Position numbers and translations under genes: made by a program. The notes under the pieces were generated by a model, which did no database searches, had not been told where the DNA came from, and saw nothing but the letters and a program-made list of their open reading frames with translations. DNA of 64,000 nucleotides from Nissolia schottii (taxonomy: Eukaryota > Streptophyta > Magnoliopsida > Fabales > Fabaceae): positions 2,558 to 66,557 of the forward strand of contig QANU01017864.1 of assembly GCA_003254905.1 (NCBI GenBank), in the 5' to 3' direction. Of the stretch, positions 1 to 10,772 are shown in pieces. Positions within the stretch are counted from its first letter, which is position 1. Each line of letters opens with the position of its first letter.

Positions 1-717
1 AGAAGGCTAATTTAAAAAATTAACTAATGGTAATAAATGATTACTTCAATGCTAGAGAATAATAATTTGTGTGTAGTCTTCTATCACAACTTGTCTTTTG
101 TTTGTATTGATTGATAGCAATATAATGCACAAAAGTCACCATGTGACTTGTACTTCTATCGACTTGTGAAGTCAAATGGTTGGATTTGAACTGGATAGAA
201 GCGCTAGTTCAATATCTTTACCTTAAAAATTGTCATAGTGTGATCACACTAATTTTGACTTGAGACAATGTATCACAGAGTTGTGTAAGTTCTATACACT
301 TGTATATCTTGTATTTTTGAATAACATACAAAAACAGTTCAATAGCCCACAAACGCTATATATACAAGTTATGCATTGTTCTTTCACTTAGCAGCGTCAA
401 CAAAAATTAGTGGACAATATATTGAACACTATATATACTTAAGTTATTGTTGCCTTGTTCAAATTTATGTCATATGTGAACCTATTTAGTTGAAGAGAAA
501 GAATATATCTCACATATAAGCCATTATAAGAATATATCTCACATATAAGCCATTATCATTAAGACATCACAAAATCTAAATATAATGTCAATATACTTCC
601 CAACGTGTTCAAATAAGACATAAAAGGCAGGTCTAATTTTCTATTGTTCTGACATTCAACTATTATATATAACCACAACTACACAATTAGTTAATCATTA
701 CACAAAATAGTTCATCA
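1..717. other. AT-rich non-coding DNA with a small tandem repeat
   Basis: I see no gene here. The only structure is a perfect head-to-tail duplication of a 29-bp unit at 499-527 and 528-556 (unit begins aagaatatatctcac). Confidence 0.6.
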
Positions 718-902
718 TTCCACATAGTCGTATACATAAATGAAGTAGACACTTAGTAATCCCAGTTTGACACAAGAAAAGTTCAACGCCATCAAAAAGT
801 TAAACGGCAATAGTTCAAAAAAGCAAAAAAAACAATTGCTGATAAACAACAATTATATGCCAGGGTGCAAAACATGATTCAGGGACCCTCCAATACTCCT
901 GT

Positions 903-1073
903 TTATAATGGTCTTGATTTCATCTTGATTGAACCCTTCAAATCGTTAGAACTTGACATCTGAATGAGTAGATCGTTGTCCCCATCAACTAAGCTTTCTT
1001 TTTCCACCTTAAGCTGCTTTCGCTTAGCAGGTATAATCAGTGATGATAATGTTGCAGATTCGTCGACAAAGTC
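903..1073 (-). CDS. Candidate last exon of an unidentified gene, first copy
   Basis: On the minus strand a consensus-like acceptor (gtgtgtag) is followed by a 171-bp open exon ending in TAA. The 56-residue peptide starts DFVDESATLSSL, contains the basic stretch PAKRKQLKVEK and ends SRPL. The basic patch resembles the C-terminal tails of plant RPA70-like proteins, many of which travel in Helitrons, but this is a weak likeness. I did not find the upstream exons. The same exon recurs in the second duplication unit with a few conservative substitutions, so the frame survived both copies. It may be a gene relic. Confidence 0.3.
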   Translation of the reverse strand, partial: DFVDESATLSSLIIPAKRKQLKVEKESLVDGDNDLLIQMSSSNDLKGSIKMKSRPL

Positions 1074-1641
1074 CTACACACGCAGTACACAATCTCACAA
1101 CTACAATTTTAATATGAAAGTTCAAATTCTATAAACCAAAAACTTTCAGAATCACCTGATGATTTAGTGCAGAAACGGAACTGCAGAAACGAAACATGAC
1201 GCAGTTGGTTTACAAAAAAGAATAGTTTGGATTGTTATATACATTTGAAGAACCATTTAAAAAAAACCAAAAAAAAGGAAGGAAGCATTTGTGAGATACA
1301 TTTGAAGTTCTATTTCTAAAAAAAAAAATGAAAAAAAGACAGGAAGCACATATGTGAGATACATTTGAAAAGGAATAGCACAGTTTCTATTGCTAAAAGA
1401 AATGGGAACATGAGTTAGTGTTTACAAAAGAAGAATAGTTATGTTTGTTACATNTTCCACATAGTCGTATACATAAATGAAGTAGACACTTAGTAATCCC
1501 AGTTTAACGCAAGAAAAGTTCAACGCCATCAAAAGGTTAAACGGCAATAGTTCAAAAAAGCAAAAAAAAAACAATTGCTGATAAACAACAATTATATGCC
1601 ATGGTGCAAAACATGATTCAGGGACCCTCCAATACTCCTGT

Positions 1642-1812
1642 TTATAATGGTCTTGATTTCATCTTGATTGAACCCTTCACATCGTTAGAACTTGACATCT
1701 GAATGAGTAGATCGTTGTCCCTATCAACTAAGCTTTCTTTTTCCACCTTAAGCTGCTTTCGCTTAGCAGGTATAAACAGTGATGATAATGTTTCAGATTT
1801 GTCAACAAAGTC
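1642..1812 (-). CDS. Candidate last exon of an unidentified gene, second copy
   Basis: This is the duplicate of the exon at 903-1073, with the same acceptor, length (171 bp) and stop. Differences include E to K and A to E near the start, I to F before PAKRKQ, G to R and L to V. The frame stays open. Function is unknown, and upstream exons are not recognised in the following 2 kb. Confidence 0.3.
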   Translation of the reverse strand, partial: DFVDKSETLSSLFIPAKRKQLKVEKESLVDRDNDLLIQMSSSNDVKGSIKMKSRPL

Positions 1813-2192
1813 CTACACACGCAGTACACAATCTCACAACTACAACTTTAATATGAAAGTTCAAATTGTATAAACCAAAAACTTTCAGAATCACCTGATG
1901 ATTTAGTGCAGAAACGGAACTGCAGAAACGAAACATGACGCAGTTGGTTTACAAAAAAGAATAGTTTGGATTGTTATATACATTTGAAGAACCATTTAAA
2001 AAAAACCAAAAAAAAGGAAGGAAGCATTTGTGAGATACATTTGAAGTTCTATTTCTAAAAAAAAAAATGAAAAAAAGACAGGAAGCACATATGTGAGATA
2101 CATTTGAAAAGGAATAGCACAGTTTCTATTACTAAAAGAAATGGGAACATGAGTTAGTGTTTACAAAAGAAGAATAGTTATGTTTGTTACAT

Positions 2193-5100
2193 ACATTTGA
2201 AGAACCATTTCCAAAAAAGAAAAAAGAAAAAAAGAAGAATTCATCAATACTTATTCATTTAACAAAATAAAACAAAAAAGAAGCAGAATCCATAAATACT
2301 TTCAAAGCAAAGATACATGTAAAGCTGAATTCATCATACTTTAAAAGCAACATGTAAAGCTAAAGATGACTTACTGACCCCTTTTAGTGTTTGATGACTT
2401 GCCGCTTTTTACATGCAGCTTCAGCTTTAGGTAGTCAATATGCTTCATGTGGAAAATATGTCAACCTCAATTCAAATGACAAACTTGGAAAATCTGTCAC
2501 CAATAAGAAATCAAAGAATGGAAAAATCACAACTTTCTAGAAGGATATTTATCAAAGAAGAAAATGAGGACAAATGTATCTAATAGATTAGATGAAAAAA
2601 ATCAAAGGAACTAAAAGTGGAAAAAGATTCAAAACTAAAAAGATAGAACAGAAAATGATGGTGAGAGTACTATTGTAGGAGCTTTAAAAAAGTGGTGCTT
2701 TAGGTGTAACCATAGTAAAAGAAATGATTTATTCTGGATTGACATGAAAGAATAAATAAATAATTTATTCTGGTTGTTGTTTGCTGATGAGCCAATGTCA
2801 GCATACATGTTCAACATCTATAAATAAACCATGAGAAAGTTAGCTTAGTTAGAGACTAAATCTGGGGCACATCTTCAACACATATGCTATCCTTACACAT
2901 TTACAGTTCATCTGAAGTTTGAATTGAGCGTGAGTTCTAATCTAAGCCTTCATCCATATTAATTTTTCCTGTTAAAAAGCATAATTCCTAAAAAATGTAT
3001 CAATTCTTAGAATTTTCAATATTTGTAGTATGATACATTTACAGTTCATTTGAAGTGAGCATGAGTTCTTTTCTAAGCCTTTAACGCATATTAATTTTCC
3101 CTATTAAAAAGCATAATTCTTTTGACACTATTGCTTCTTTGGTTTGAATTTGTTACTGTGTGTTTTGTATATAAGTTTGACTTGTCCTGCTCTTCAATGT
3201 TACATTTGCAGGCCCTGGATGTACTTGGCAACACCAAATGGTGAATAAATAGAAGAATGATTGGTGTTGTAAAGTCCATCATGGTCTGGAGGAGGCAACA
3301 TTGCAGGCCTGATTGATCATATAGATGTAAGCATAAACTGTTAAACTACCTTTTAAGATATAGATGGGGGACAAATTTTGAAGTTTTCATAAAAATATTT
3401 TGACAAACCTTGACGTCATTAAGAAAACCTTGACAAAAAAATTAGTTTAGTATAATCACCACTTGCCGAGATGGATCAACTTGTTCACTACTAAGATGCG
3501 CACTCCTAACATCAGTAGGACTCTATATCAATATTGAGTGTAGGATTTACAACATACCTTCTGGCTGGCAAATTGGTAAAAACTATAGTGTAAACATCAC
3601 CTTTTTTGTCCTTGTTCAGAACCTCCTAAATGACTGCAACATAAACTTTTATATGTTACTCAAACTTCTTCAGTTTCGCCTCAGAAAGGAGATCAAATGT
3701 GGCAGTCATTTCTTTATCGATCCTGCAAGAAGTGATAATGTTTATTTCTTGAAACACAATTGTCATTGAAAATAAGGTAGGTGTGACAGAATTGAGATAT
3801 AGTCTCACCTATTTCATGTTTTATTTCAACATAAAAAAATACTCATTGTCATTGTCATATCTATTACAAAGTTCAAACGGACAAATACCACTTTACAAAT
3901 GTATGGTAAAGAAATAATCAAGGAGCTGAATAATCAAGACGACTAAGAAAGAAAATGTAAAAAATAAGAAGAAATGAAAAAACTTCTCAAATAAGAATTC
4001 ATAAATCACTAAAAAAGGGGTGTAACACTCTTTAGTAAAAGAATGTAAACATGAGGTGCTAGTACTAAACATCCAGATATGCAGTGAATACCCAAATTGA
4101 GTTAGTGCCATCCCCACATCAAAATAATAGAAGAATCAAAAGAGAGAAAGAACATTGAAGAGGAAGAATGGGATAGTTCGAAGTGTAATATACATCACTG
4201 GAGCGTAGCTTCTGTACTCCTTCCAACCTAACATTGTTATCAATTAATGGAAGCCAAAGAATCAAAAAATAACTTGCTATAATTACAAATAAATAGAAGC
4301 AAATAAAAATAAAAAAAAGGAGCATAATTAGATTCAATTTTTTCCGTTTACCAAGGGCAAACAAAATCAGCAACAAAAAATGGCATAGACCATATTTCGT
4401 ATGCTAAAATGGATAGAGCAAAACTAAATTTCATTGCAAGGTTCCAAGAACCATACCTATAGGATCCTTGAATTTGCATTTGGCATCACTTAGCATAGAA
4501 GAGTCCTAGTATGCCTATTTGAATGTCATATTTACATTTAAAAATAACTAAATAAAATACAGTACCAAATTTCTCGCCGTTTTGGTGGTGGCTTCTACTG
4601 TTGTCTCAAACAGAAATTTCACAGGGAGATGAAGCTGTGTGAGGACTGAGGAGGAATATGAGATGGAAATGGAAGAGAGTCTTGAGAGACTGAGAAAGAG
4701 TCTTGAGAGAGAGAGACTTGAGAGTTTGACAGAGAGAAAGAAAATGCGGCAGGTTCTTCAGTGGAGGCTTCCTTCGGAAGCCACTTCAAAATGGGATGCA
4801 TTGAGTGGGACGCCGCACGTGAGGATCACGTGAGGACTGTTTGGGCGGGAAAAAATTGACTGAGAGTGCGACGCGTGTGTTACAAAGGTGTGGGTCCCAC
4901 CTGAGAGTTTCTGGCTTTAATATATAGATAGATATAGTCACAATAGAGATCAAAATGAGTCACCCCGTTGAAGATGCTCTAAGGCCTTCGTACTTTTTGT
5001 ACAATAAAATTTGTGCTTGTCCTAATGCATGACTGCCACAATAAATATATCTATTATCTATTTATCTCTCTCTTTCCATATATATGTGTGTACACAAAAC

Positions 5101-5383
5101 ACATATATTTAGGGATCGGAGCCTCATTAACTCGAAGAAGGGCGACAGTCACCTTTAAAATTATATATTTTTTTTTAATTGTGTGTGTGTATATATACAT
5201 ACACACTCACCCCACTAAAAAAATTGTATAGTTATATCGTAATTAAAGTAAAATGTTTGTTGCATCCAGTTTCACAATTTTATTCCATTCTTTTTTAGTT
5301 TTTAAACTCACTCTTTTTATTTTTATTGTTTCTTTCTAAATTGGAAGAGGAAGAGAACGTGTTATTTCTCAGCTCATTACTTT
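2193..5383. other. Non-coding AT-rich stretch with a local tandem duplication
   Basis: No convincing gene. Two ~90-bp units at about 2898-2991 and 3040-3123 share acatttacagttcat, gcatgagttct-like and taaaaagcataattc blocks, so this is a diverged tandem duplication. A purine-rich segment at 4639-4833 is open on both strands, which reflects base composition and not coding. Confidence 0.5.
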
Positions 5384-6519
5384 CACTACTAAAAAAATGT
5401 GAATTACTTGCAAAAATTTGCTGCGAATTTTTTTCCCTTAAGTAATAGCTATGAATTATGTTGCAAATTTTTGTTTTCAATCAAGGCAATGGACATTTTG
5501 GTAAGAATTACAAAATTCACAATAAAATCCCCAAGTAGGTTTTTCTGCAAAAGGAGAATAATATTTAGCTACAAATTTTGTTGCAAGTTATTTCACTAGT
5601 AAGAAATCCACAAATAATTTTGTAGGGAGCAACAGAGAAAAAAATGTCAAAAGGTTTGATCAACACTATTTTTGTAGCTAAATCAACAGGAAATCATATC
5701 TATGAACTTAATTGTAAATTTTTACTACTGATTTAGTTGCGACTTTTGTTTCATGTGAATTTTACGACGAATTTTCTTGTTGCGAATTTTCTTGCGAACT
5801 ACTTTTTGCCGATTTTGTTGTAAAATTGCGGATTTTCTTGAAAACTAGTTTGTTGCAAATTTTGTTGAGAATTTTCTTTGTTACAGATTTAGCTGTGAGT
5901 TTGCTTTATTACGGAATTTTTTTGCGGAATTTTTTTGTTGAGACTTTTTTGTTGCAAATTTAGTTGCGAGTTTGCTTTGTTAGCTACAGATTTTCTAGTG
6001 AATAGTTTACTTTGAATTTATCTACAAATTTCTTTGTGAATTTAGCTACAAATTTAGTTGTTGCGAATTTAGCTGCAAATTTTCTTTGCTGCAAATTTAT
6101 TTTGCTGCATGTTTTCTTGCAAATTTATTTGTTGTGAATCAGCACCACCATCACTGCCGCCACACCATTTTGCCACCATTATCTCTACCTTCACCCCATT
6201 ACTACCACTGTGTTCATCACCACCGCCATTATTATTATTGTTGCTGTTGTTATTATTATTATCATTATTATTATTATTATTCTGTATTTATTAAGAGTGT
6301 AAAAAATTATATTAATTTATAATTCAACTATGTGTTTCCTTTTTTATTTTTCATATTCCTGTCTTGTTATTTTTCTCAAAATTTTAGACCATTTTTTAAA
6401 ACTAATTAAGTCATAGTTTCTATCATTTCTCCCATTTTTTTAACTCCTTGTAATGTATATAATTAAACCAAAAACAAGTAAAAACTAAACAAAGGCATAA
6501 AATTATTACACAAATTAGA

Positions 6520-6551
<32 letters not shown>

Positions 6552-7880
6552 CTTATGAGAAAAAAAAGGAAGCAAAGACAGGGAAAGGAATTAGATAGAG
6601 AAGATGACATCAAGTTAAAATTGTGGTGGTGGCAATGAAGATTATGTTGAGTTTATGAGGAACTAATGTGTAGGAATAAGGATGACGTTGCAGTTTGAGA
6701 AAAAAATATAAGTTTGTTGGGAAGGAGTAGAAATAAAGGGAGGAAAAAACGTTTGGTTGCACTTAACTTAAAGATGAGATATATAGAATAAAATTGAAGT
6801 GAATGATGAACAAGAGAGAGAGAGAGATTTGTGCTTTGGAATGATGAACAAGAGAGAGAGATCTGTGTTTTGGACCCTTGAATGTTACTTAAGGATATTT
6901 TTTTTTGTAACATACTATAGATTAATAATACTGCAAATCATTTACCAACTTATGGGTTTCATATTTAGTCATGTTCTTAAGAGACTTTTTGACACTTAAT
7001 ATATGTGATTTTGTGGTATAATTTTAAAGTTGGTTTGAACTTTCATTTTCCTAAATCTTCCACCATAAATGGTACCACAACTAGAATTAATAACGCAAGT
7101 CATACATCGAACAACAAAAGGATGGGAAAGAAATTTTTAGTTATAAAAGAAAGTGTGTTGTAAACCTAATAATAACAACTTAAGTCCCACATCGAACAAC
7201 ACAAATAAGTAAAAACAAACATTTTAGTTATTAAAGAAAGGGTGTTGTGAGTTTAATAACTCATTATTAAGCTTTAAAAGTTAAAAGGTCCACAAATCCT
7301 GTTTGTATTTATTTTCTAATTTATTAAAAGAAATAATAAATTTTTTATTTAATGGTTCATTGGTCTAGTGCAATTTGTTCATCGGTTCACATGTTTCTTT
7401 ATTGGATTGTTGATTATTGAATATTAGCAAATTGAATAGTTGTAAAATTATTTGCAAAATTTTTGTCATGTTACTTGCAAAATTTGTTAAGGATTAAAAA
7501 AAAGCTACACATTTTGATACGACATGTGTACATATAGAATTTGCTACGAAATTTACATATGTAACTTCCTCCAAAATTTACTTGCAAATTTGCTATGAAT
7601 TCTACTTGTGAAATTTTTTATGAAATTTACCTGCAAACTTTGTTGCAAAATCTACCTGCAAATTTTCTTATGAAATGTTTCATGTGAAAAAATTTGCATC
7701 AAAATTTGTAGCATAGCAAATTTTCTTCCAAAAACCTAATTGGCCAAGAAAATTATTTGCAAAATTTTGTAGTTTCTTATAAAAAAAATTTGCAAGTAAG
7801 TACCTACAAATTTTGAAATTCACAACTATTACCTACCACTTTATTGCTTGTGAATCCTAATCTACAAAAAAATTGACAGA
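5384..7880. mobile_element. CACTA-like non-autonomous element or its remains
   Basis: The sequence begins CACTACTAAAAAAATG at 5384. A second CACTAGTAAGAAA-type terminus lies at about 5593, and a reverse terminus TTTTCTAGTG ends at 6000. Between 5395 and 6110, and again from 7430 to 7880, a short degenerate motif (ttgcgaatttt, ttgcaaattt, ttacttgcaaaa) recurs dozens of times on both strands. CACTA transposons are known for a CACTA end and dense subterminal repeats. No transposase was seen, and no matching 3-bp target duplication was found, so the outer limits are uncertain. A TTA-type microsatellite (~6225-6285) and a TA microsatellite (~6520-6551) lie inside. Confidence 0.45.
7090..7260 (+). 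promoter_or_regulatory. Tandem snRNA-promoter-like motifs (USE plus TATA spacing)
   Basis: Two ~85-bp units each carry a catcgaacaac block followed about 32 bp later by a TATA-like ttataaaag or ttattaaag. The second unit has a full match to the plant snRNA upstream sequence element, gtcccacatcg (7184-7194). The USE-to-TATA spacing resembles that of Pol II-type plant snRNA genes. No recognisable snRNA follows, so this may be a dispersed repeat that happens to carry the motif. Confidence 0.3.
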
Positions 7881-8225
7881 AAATGTGATAACCTACGAAT
7901 TTTAAGGCAAATCCATAAGCGAGACAGAGATGCAGAAGATATGCAGAACATTATTAGCCGAATGATGGGATCAGAGAAGCCGAAATCCAAGAGAGTGTTT
8001 TCCAAAAAAACTTTACTTAATGCTATCATACATTTTGTGGAGATCAATCTTCAAAAGCATATGACCCCTCTTTTTTATGGACTTCCTCATAAAGTGAACA
8101 ATTTGTTGGACATTAACATCATTCGTAAAAAATTGCTCTGGAACAACCCCACAAGCTTTAAGAGAATAGGTTGAATCTTGTTTACCAAAACCTTTGAGAG
8201 CACCAGGTATCTGACATTGCACAGG
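7870..8225 (-). pseudogene. LINE reverse-transcriptase fragment
   Basis: On the minus strand the peptide KKRGHMLLKIDLHKMYDSIK matches the conserved plant L1-type RT segment around KxDLxKAYDxxxW. It is followed in another frame by FLENTLLDFGFSDPIIRLIM, which is the next RT block (usually FLxxxLxxxGFPxxxxxxI). One frameshift separates the two blocks at about position 8030. The fragment covers only about 110 residues of the RT domain. No 5' or 3' LINE ends are visible, so it is a short dead scrap. Confidence 0.7.
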
Positions 8226-8688
8226 CTAATAGGATGAAATTGCGAGAAATGGACAGTTACATCCTCTTTAGAAATGAGAACAATCAGTTTCGAAGATGCA
8301 CTGAACTAACATATTAAGTTAACCTTCCGAGAATCAACAAACAAAATAGCTAACATTATTGTTGATTTACTCTATACACACATTAAGCAATCACAATTTT
8401 TTCCCTCTTTCTGATTAAATAAATCATCTATTAGTATCTATGAAAATTAGGTCCTTCTTACTGCATGCATGGCACTCTCTCATCAAGAATTTTTACCTCC
8501 CAAAAGTACTTCCCTCTCTCAACACACTTTTTTGAGCTAAAATAATAATTAAACAATATATAATACAAAAATTTACAAAATAATATATATCAATCTTGCT
8601 CATTTTTTTCTTTTTTAAGAATACATTCATTTTTCTTAAAAGATATTTTTATTAAAAAGCCTTTTTCTCTATTTTTTCAAAAGAATAG

Positions 8689-8834
8689 TATTAATTTGAC
8701 ATCATACTTTGTGTAACCATCCAACTACCTCTTTCACAAACATCACGAGACTCGTACACTTACAAGTGTGGGGCCCATGATGTTTGTGGAAGGGGTGGTT
8801 GGGTGGCTACACCAAGTTTAGTGTCAAAGTAGCA
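8689..8834. mobile_element. Foldback MITE
   Basis: Nearly the whole segment is an imperfect palindrome. The left arm (taatttgacatcatactttg, then accatccaactacct, then cacaaacatca) is matched by the reverse complement of the right arm. The arms meet at the short palindrome acacttacaagtgt around 8757-8770. It has no coding capacity. The family was not identified. Confidence 0.6.
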
Positions 8835-10576
8835 TTTTCTTTTTCAAAGCATTTAATTTGTGTGCATGTGTGTGTGTGTATATATATATATATATCTTCC
8901 ATCTCAACTGTAATTTAGGCTAAAATTGAAAATGTTGTTGCTCTCAAAAAACACAAGTCATCTTTTTGTGTTTAGTAAATAAAAAAGTTAGATAACCTTT
9001 GCTTCTGACTTGTGAGAGTCAAATATGCTTTTAGGATCCCTCAATTAATGTAGTTTTTCTTGTGCTATCTAAAATGTAAAAGGTTTAAATAACCTTGAGT
9101 TTAAGTAGAACTCCGACTTTATCCATTTATCCATCGTCCTTGTCAATCCTTTTATTATTTATGCTTATTCTAGTCATTTTATATTTTATGAGTAATTTTA
9201 TAGTACATGTACCTAACACTATTTTATGGTTTCTGTTCACCGAGAGCCATTTTTATCAGATTTTACCAAACAATATTATTGTAACTTTTTAAAAGCAGTT
9301 TTGCGAGAGTTTAAAGAGTTCAACAACTTTTAAAAAGACACTGATTTACCAAACCAAGCCTTAGTGTTATGGACTCCCATGACACTAGCAATAGTTGTTT
9401 TTTTTTTTTTTTCATACACTAGCAATAGTTATGGTCCAAGGTTGTATTAAAAAATTAAATTACTTAATCAATAATATAAATTAAAAATAAAATTAAAGGC
9501 ATCACTCAATCAATAAGAACGTCTGATCTAAATGGCAAAATACTTTTTATCACAAGAATCATTCATATATAAAGTTGTCTTGGAACTGATCAATAGATCA
9601 CCCAACTTTACCGTCTTTGTTTTTTGGTCGTGACCTACCCAAATTTTACTTGTGCGTGACCTATTCATTATTAGAAGCCATTATAAGTAACGACCATACT
9701 AACTTAGGGGCCGGGTTAAATTGCATGTTTGGTCAAATCACCGTAGTTAGCTATACAACTCAACTGCGTGGGTATGTAAAATTATAATAAAATGTCCTAG
9801 AACATAGCTGAACATAATAACTACTACTACTTACATTCAAAAATCTCAAAATACACCATTTTGGAGTAGTTGCGACTTTCGCAAAGTAATTAGCAATGCA
9901 ATTAGTGTCAATCTACATTGTTAAAATAAAGTTTGACTGCCATATAAAATTGAGGAAGTGCCCTAATTTTTTTTCACTTGAAATAATTATTAAGTTATGC
10001 ATAACGTTCATGTTAGATTAGCTAACCTTTTCAGAACTAATGACACAATTTAAGTTTTTCTTGAAAATTCCACGGATCATTGTTTATAGCATTTGATTTT
10101 CTTCAAACACCCATAATAAAAAAGCATCACTTCTAAAAAAATATCTCAAAAAAAAAAAAAAACACCAATAGGGTCTCCAATGCATTTTGTTCTTGACACT
10201 ACAAATTAAATGTCAAAACACAAGCAAATTAAAACTTCAAAAATTTGAATTATACAAATTAATCAAACTCAATTCAAATTAATCAATTGGAAAAAGCCAA
10301 CTACTCTCAAGAATTGTTGATTTAGTGAAAAGATATGTAATAACATTAATATTACAATGTCTATAAGCGAATGTAAGGGTTACATAAATTACTAAAAAGA
10401 TATGCATTGATATTAATAATACTAGGTCTGCAGGTAGAATACCCTTTCCTCGTCAAGTATATTTTAAGCCTACAAATTTATATAAAATAAAGTGTAGATG
10501 AAGAATAAGGGAACTGTATCCTGGTTCTAACATCAACCTATGTCAATCATTAACATGAGTTGGTCACATATATTCT
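8835..10576. other. AT-rich intergenic DNA
   Basis: No gene was recognised. The stretch holds a short TG/TA microsatellite (~8863-8895) and a small direct repeat, cactagcaatagtt, flanking a T-tract near 9385-9430. Confidence 0.5.
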
Positions 10577-10757
10577 TTATTTTAGATTGCTTGCCCGGTA
10601 TCCGGGGCTTACTCTTGACTAATCTGAGTCGACCCGGGTCGCGCACCTGGCTATGGCGAGTGAGTCTCCCAGTTGGGATAACTGCGTACACAAGGTCTCG
10701 AACTCGGGACCTTACTTAAGCGATACCAAGCCGCTTACCACTTGGACCAACCTCCGT
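10577..10757 (-). mobile_element. tRNA-derived SINE with 15-bp target duplication
   Basis: On the minus strand the element starts accacggaggttggtcc and has a Pol III A box (tggtccaagtgg) and B box (gagttcgagacc) about 30 bp apart, the hallmark of a tRNA-derived SINE head. The 181-bp element ends in an A/T-rich tail. It is flanked by identical 15-bp direct repeats, ggtcacatatattct, at 10562-10576 and 10758-10772, which is target-primed insertion. The perfect duplication points to a fairly recent insertion. Confidence 0.85.
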
Positions 10758-10772
10758 GGTCACATATATTCT

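Larger units (their letters stand above)
718..2192. repeat. Large tandem duplication (~737-bp unit) with an N at the junction
   Basis: Unit 1 (718-1453) and unit 2 (1455-2192) start with the same ttccacatagtcgtataca and end with tatgtttgttacat. They differ at only about 13 positions by eye, so identity is near 98%. The single ambiguous base of the window (1454) lies exactly between them. Each unit carries one copy of the same short minus-strand coding exon. It is either a very recent tandem duplication or two haplotype or contig ends joined in assembly. Confidence 0.9.

Noticed and set aside
3540-3730. Possible minus-strand exons (ATFDLLSEAKLKKFE and KGDVYTIVFTNLPARR)
   Set aside because: The splice-like borders are suggestive, but no family was recognised and no further exons connect; evidence is too thin for a gene call.
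4639-4833. Glutamate/arginine-rich frame open on both strands
   Set aside because: It is a purine-rich low-complexity run without homology or splice context.
6109-6322. Leucine-, histidine- and tyrosine-rich short frames
   Set aside because: They are translations of a trinucleotide microsatellite.
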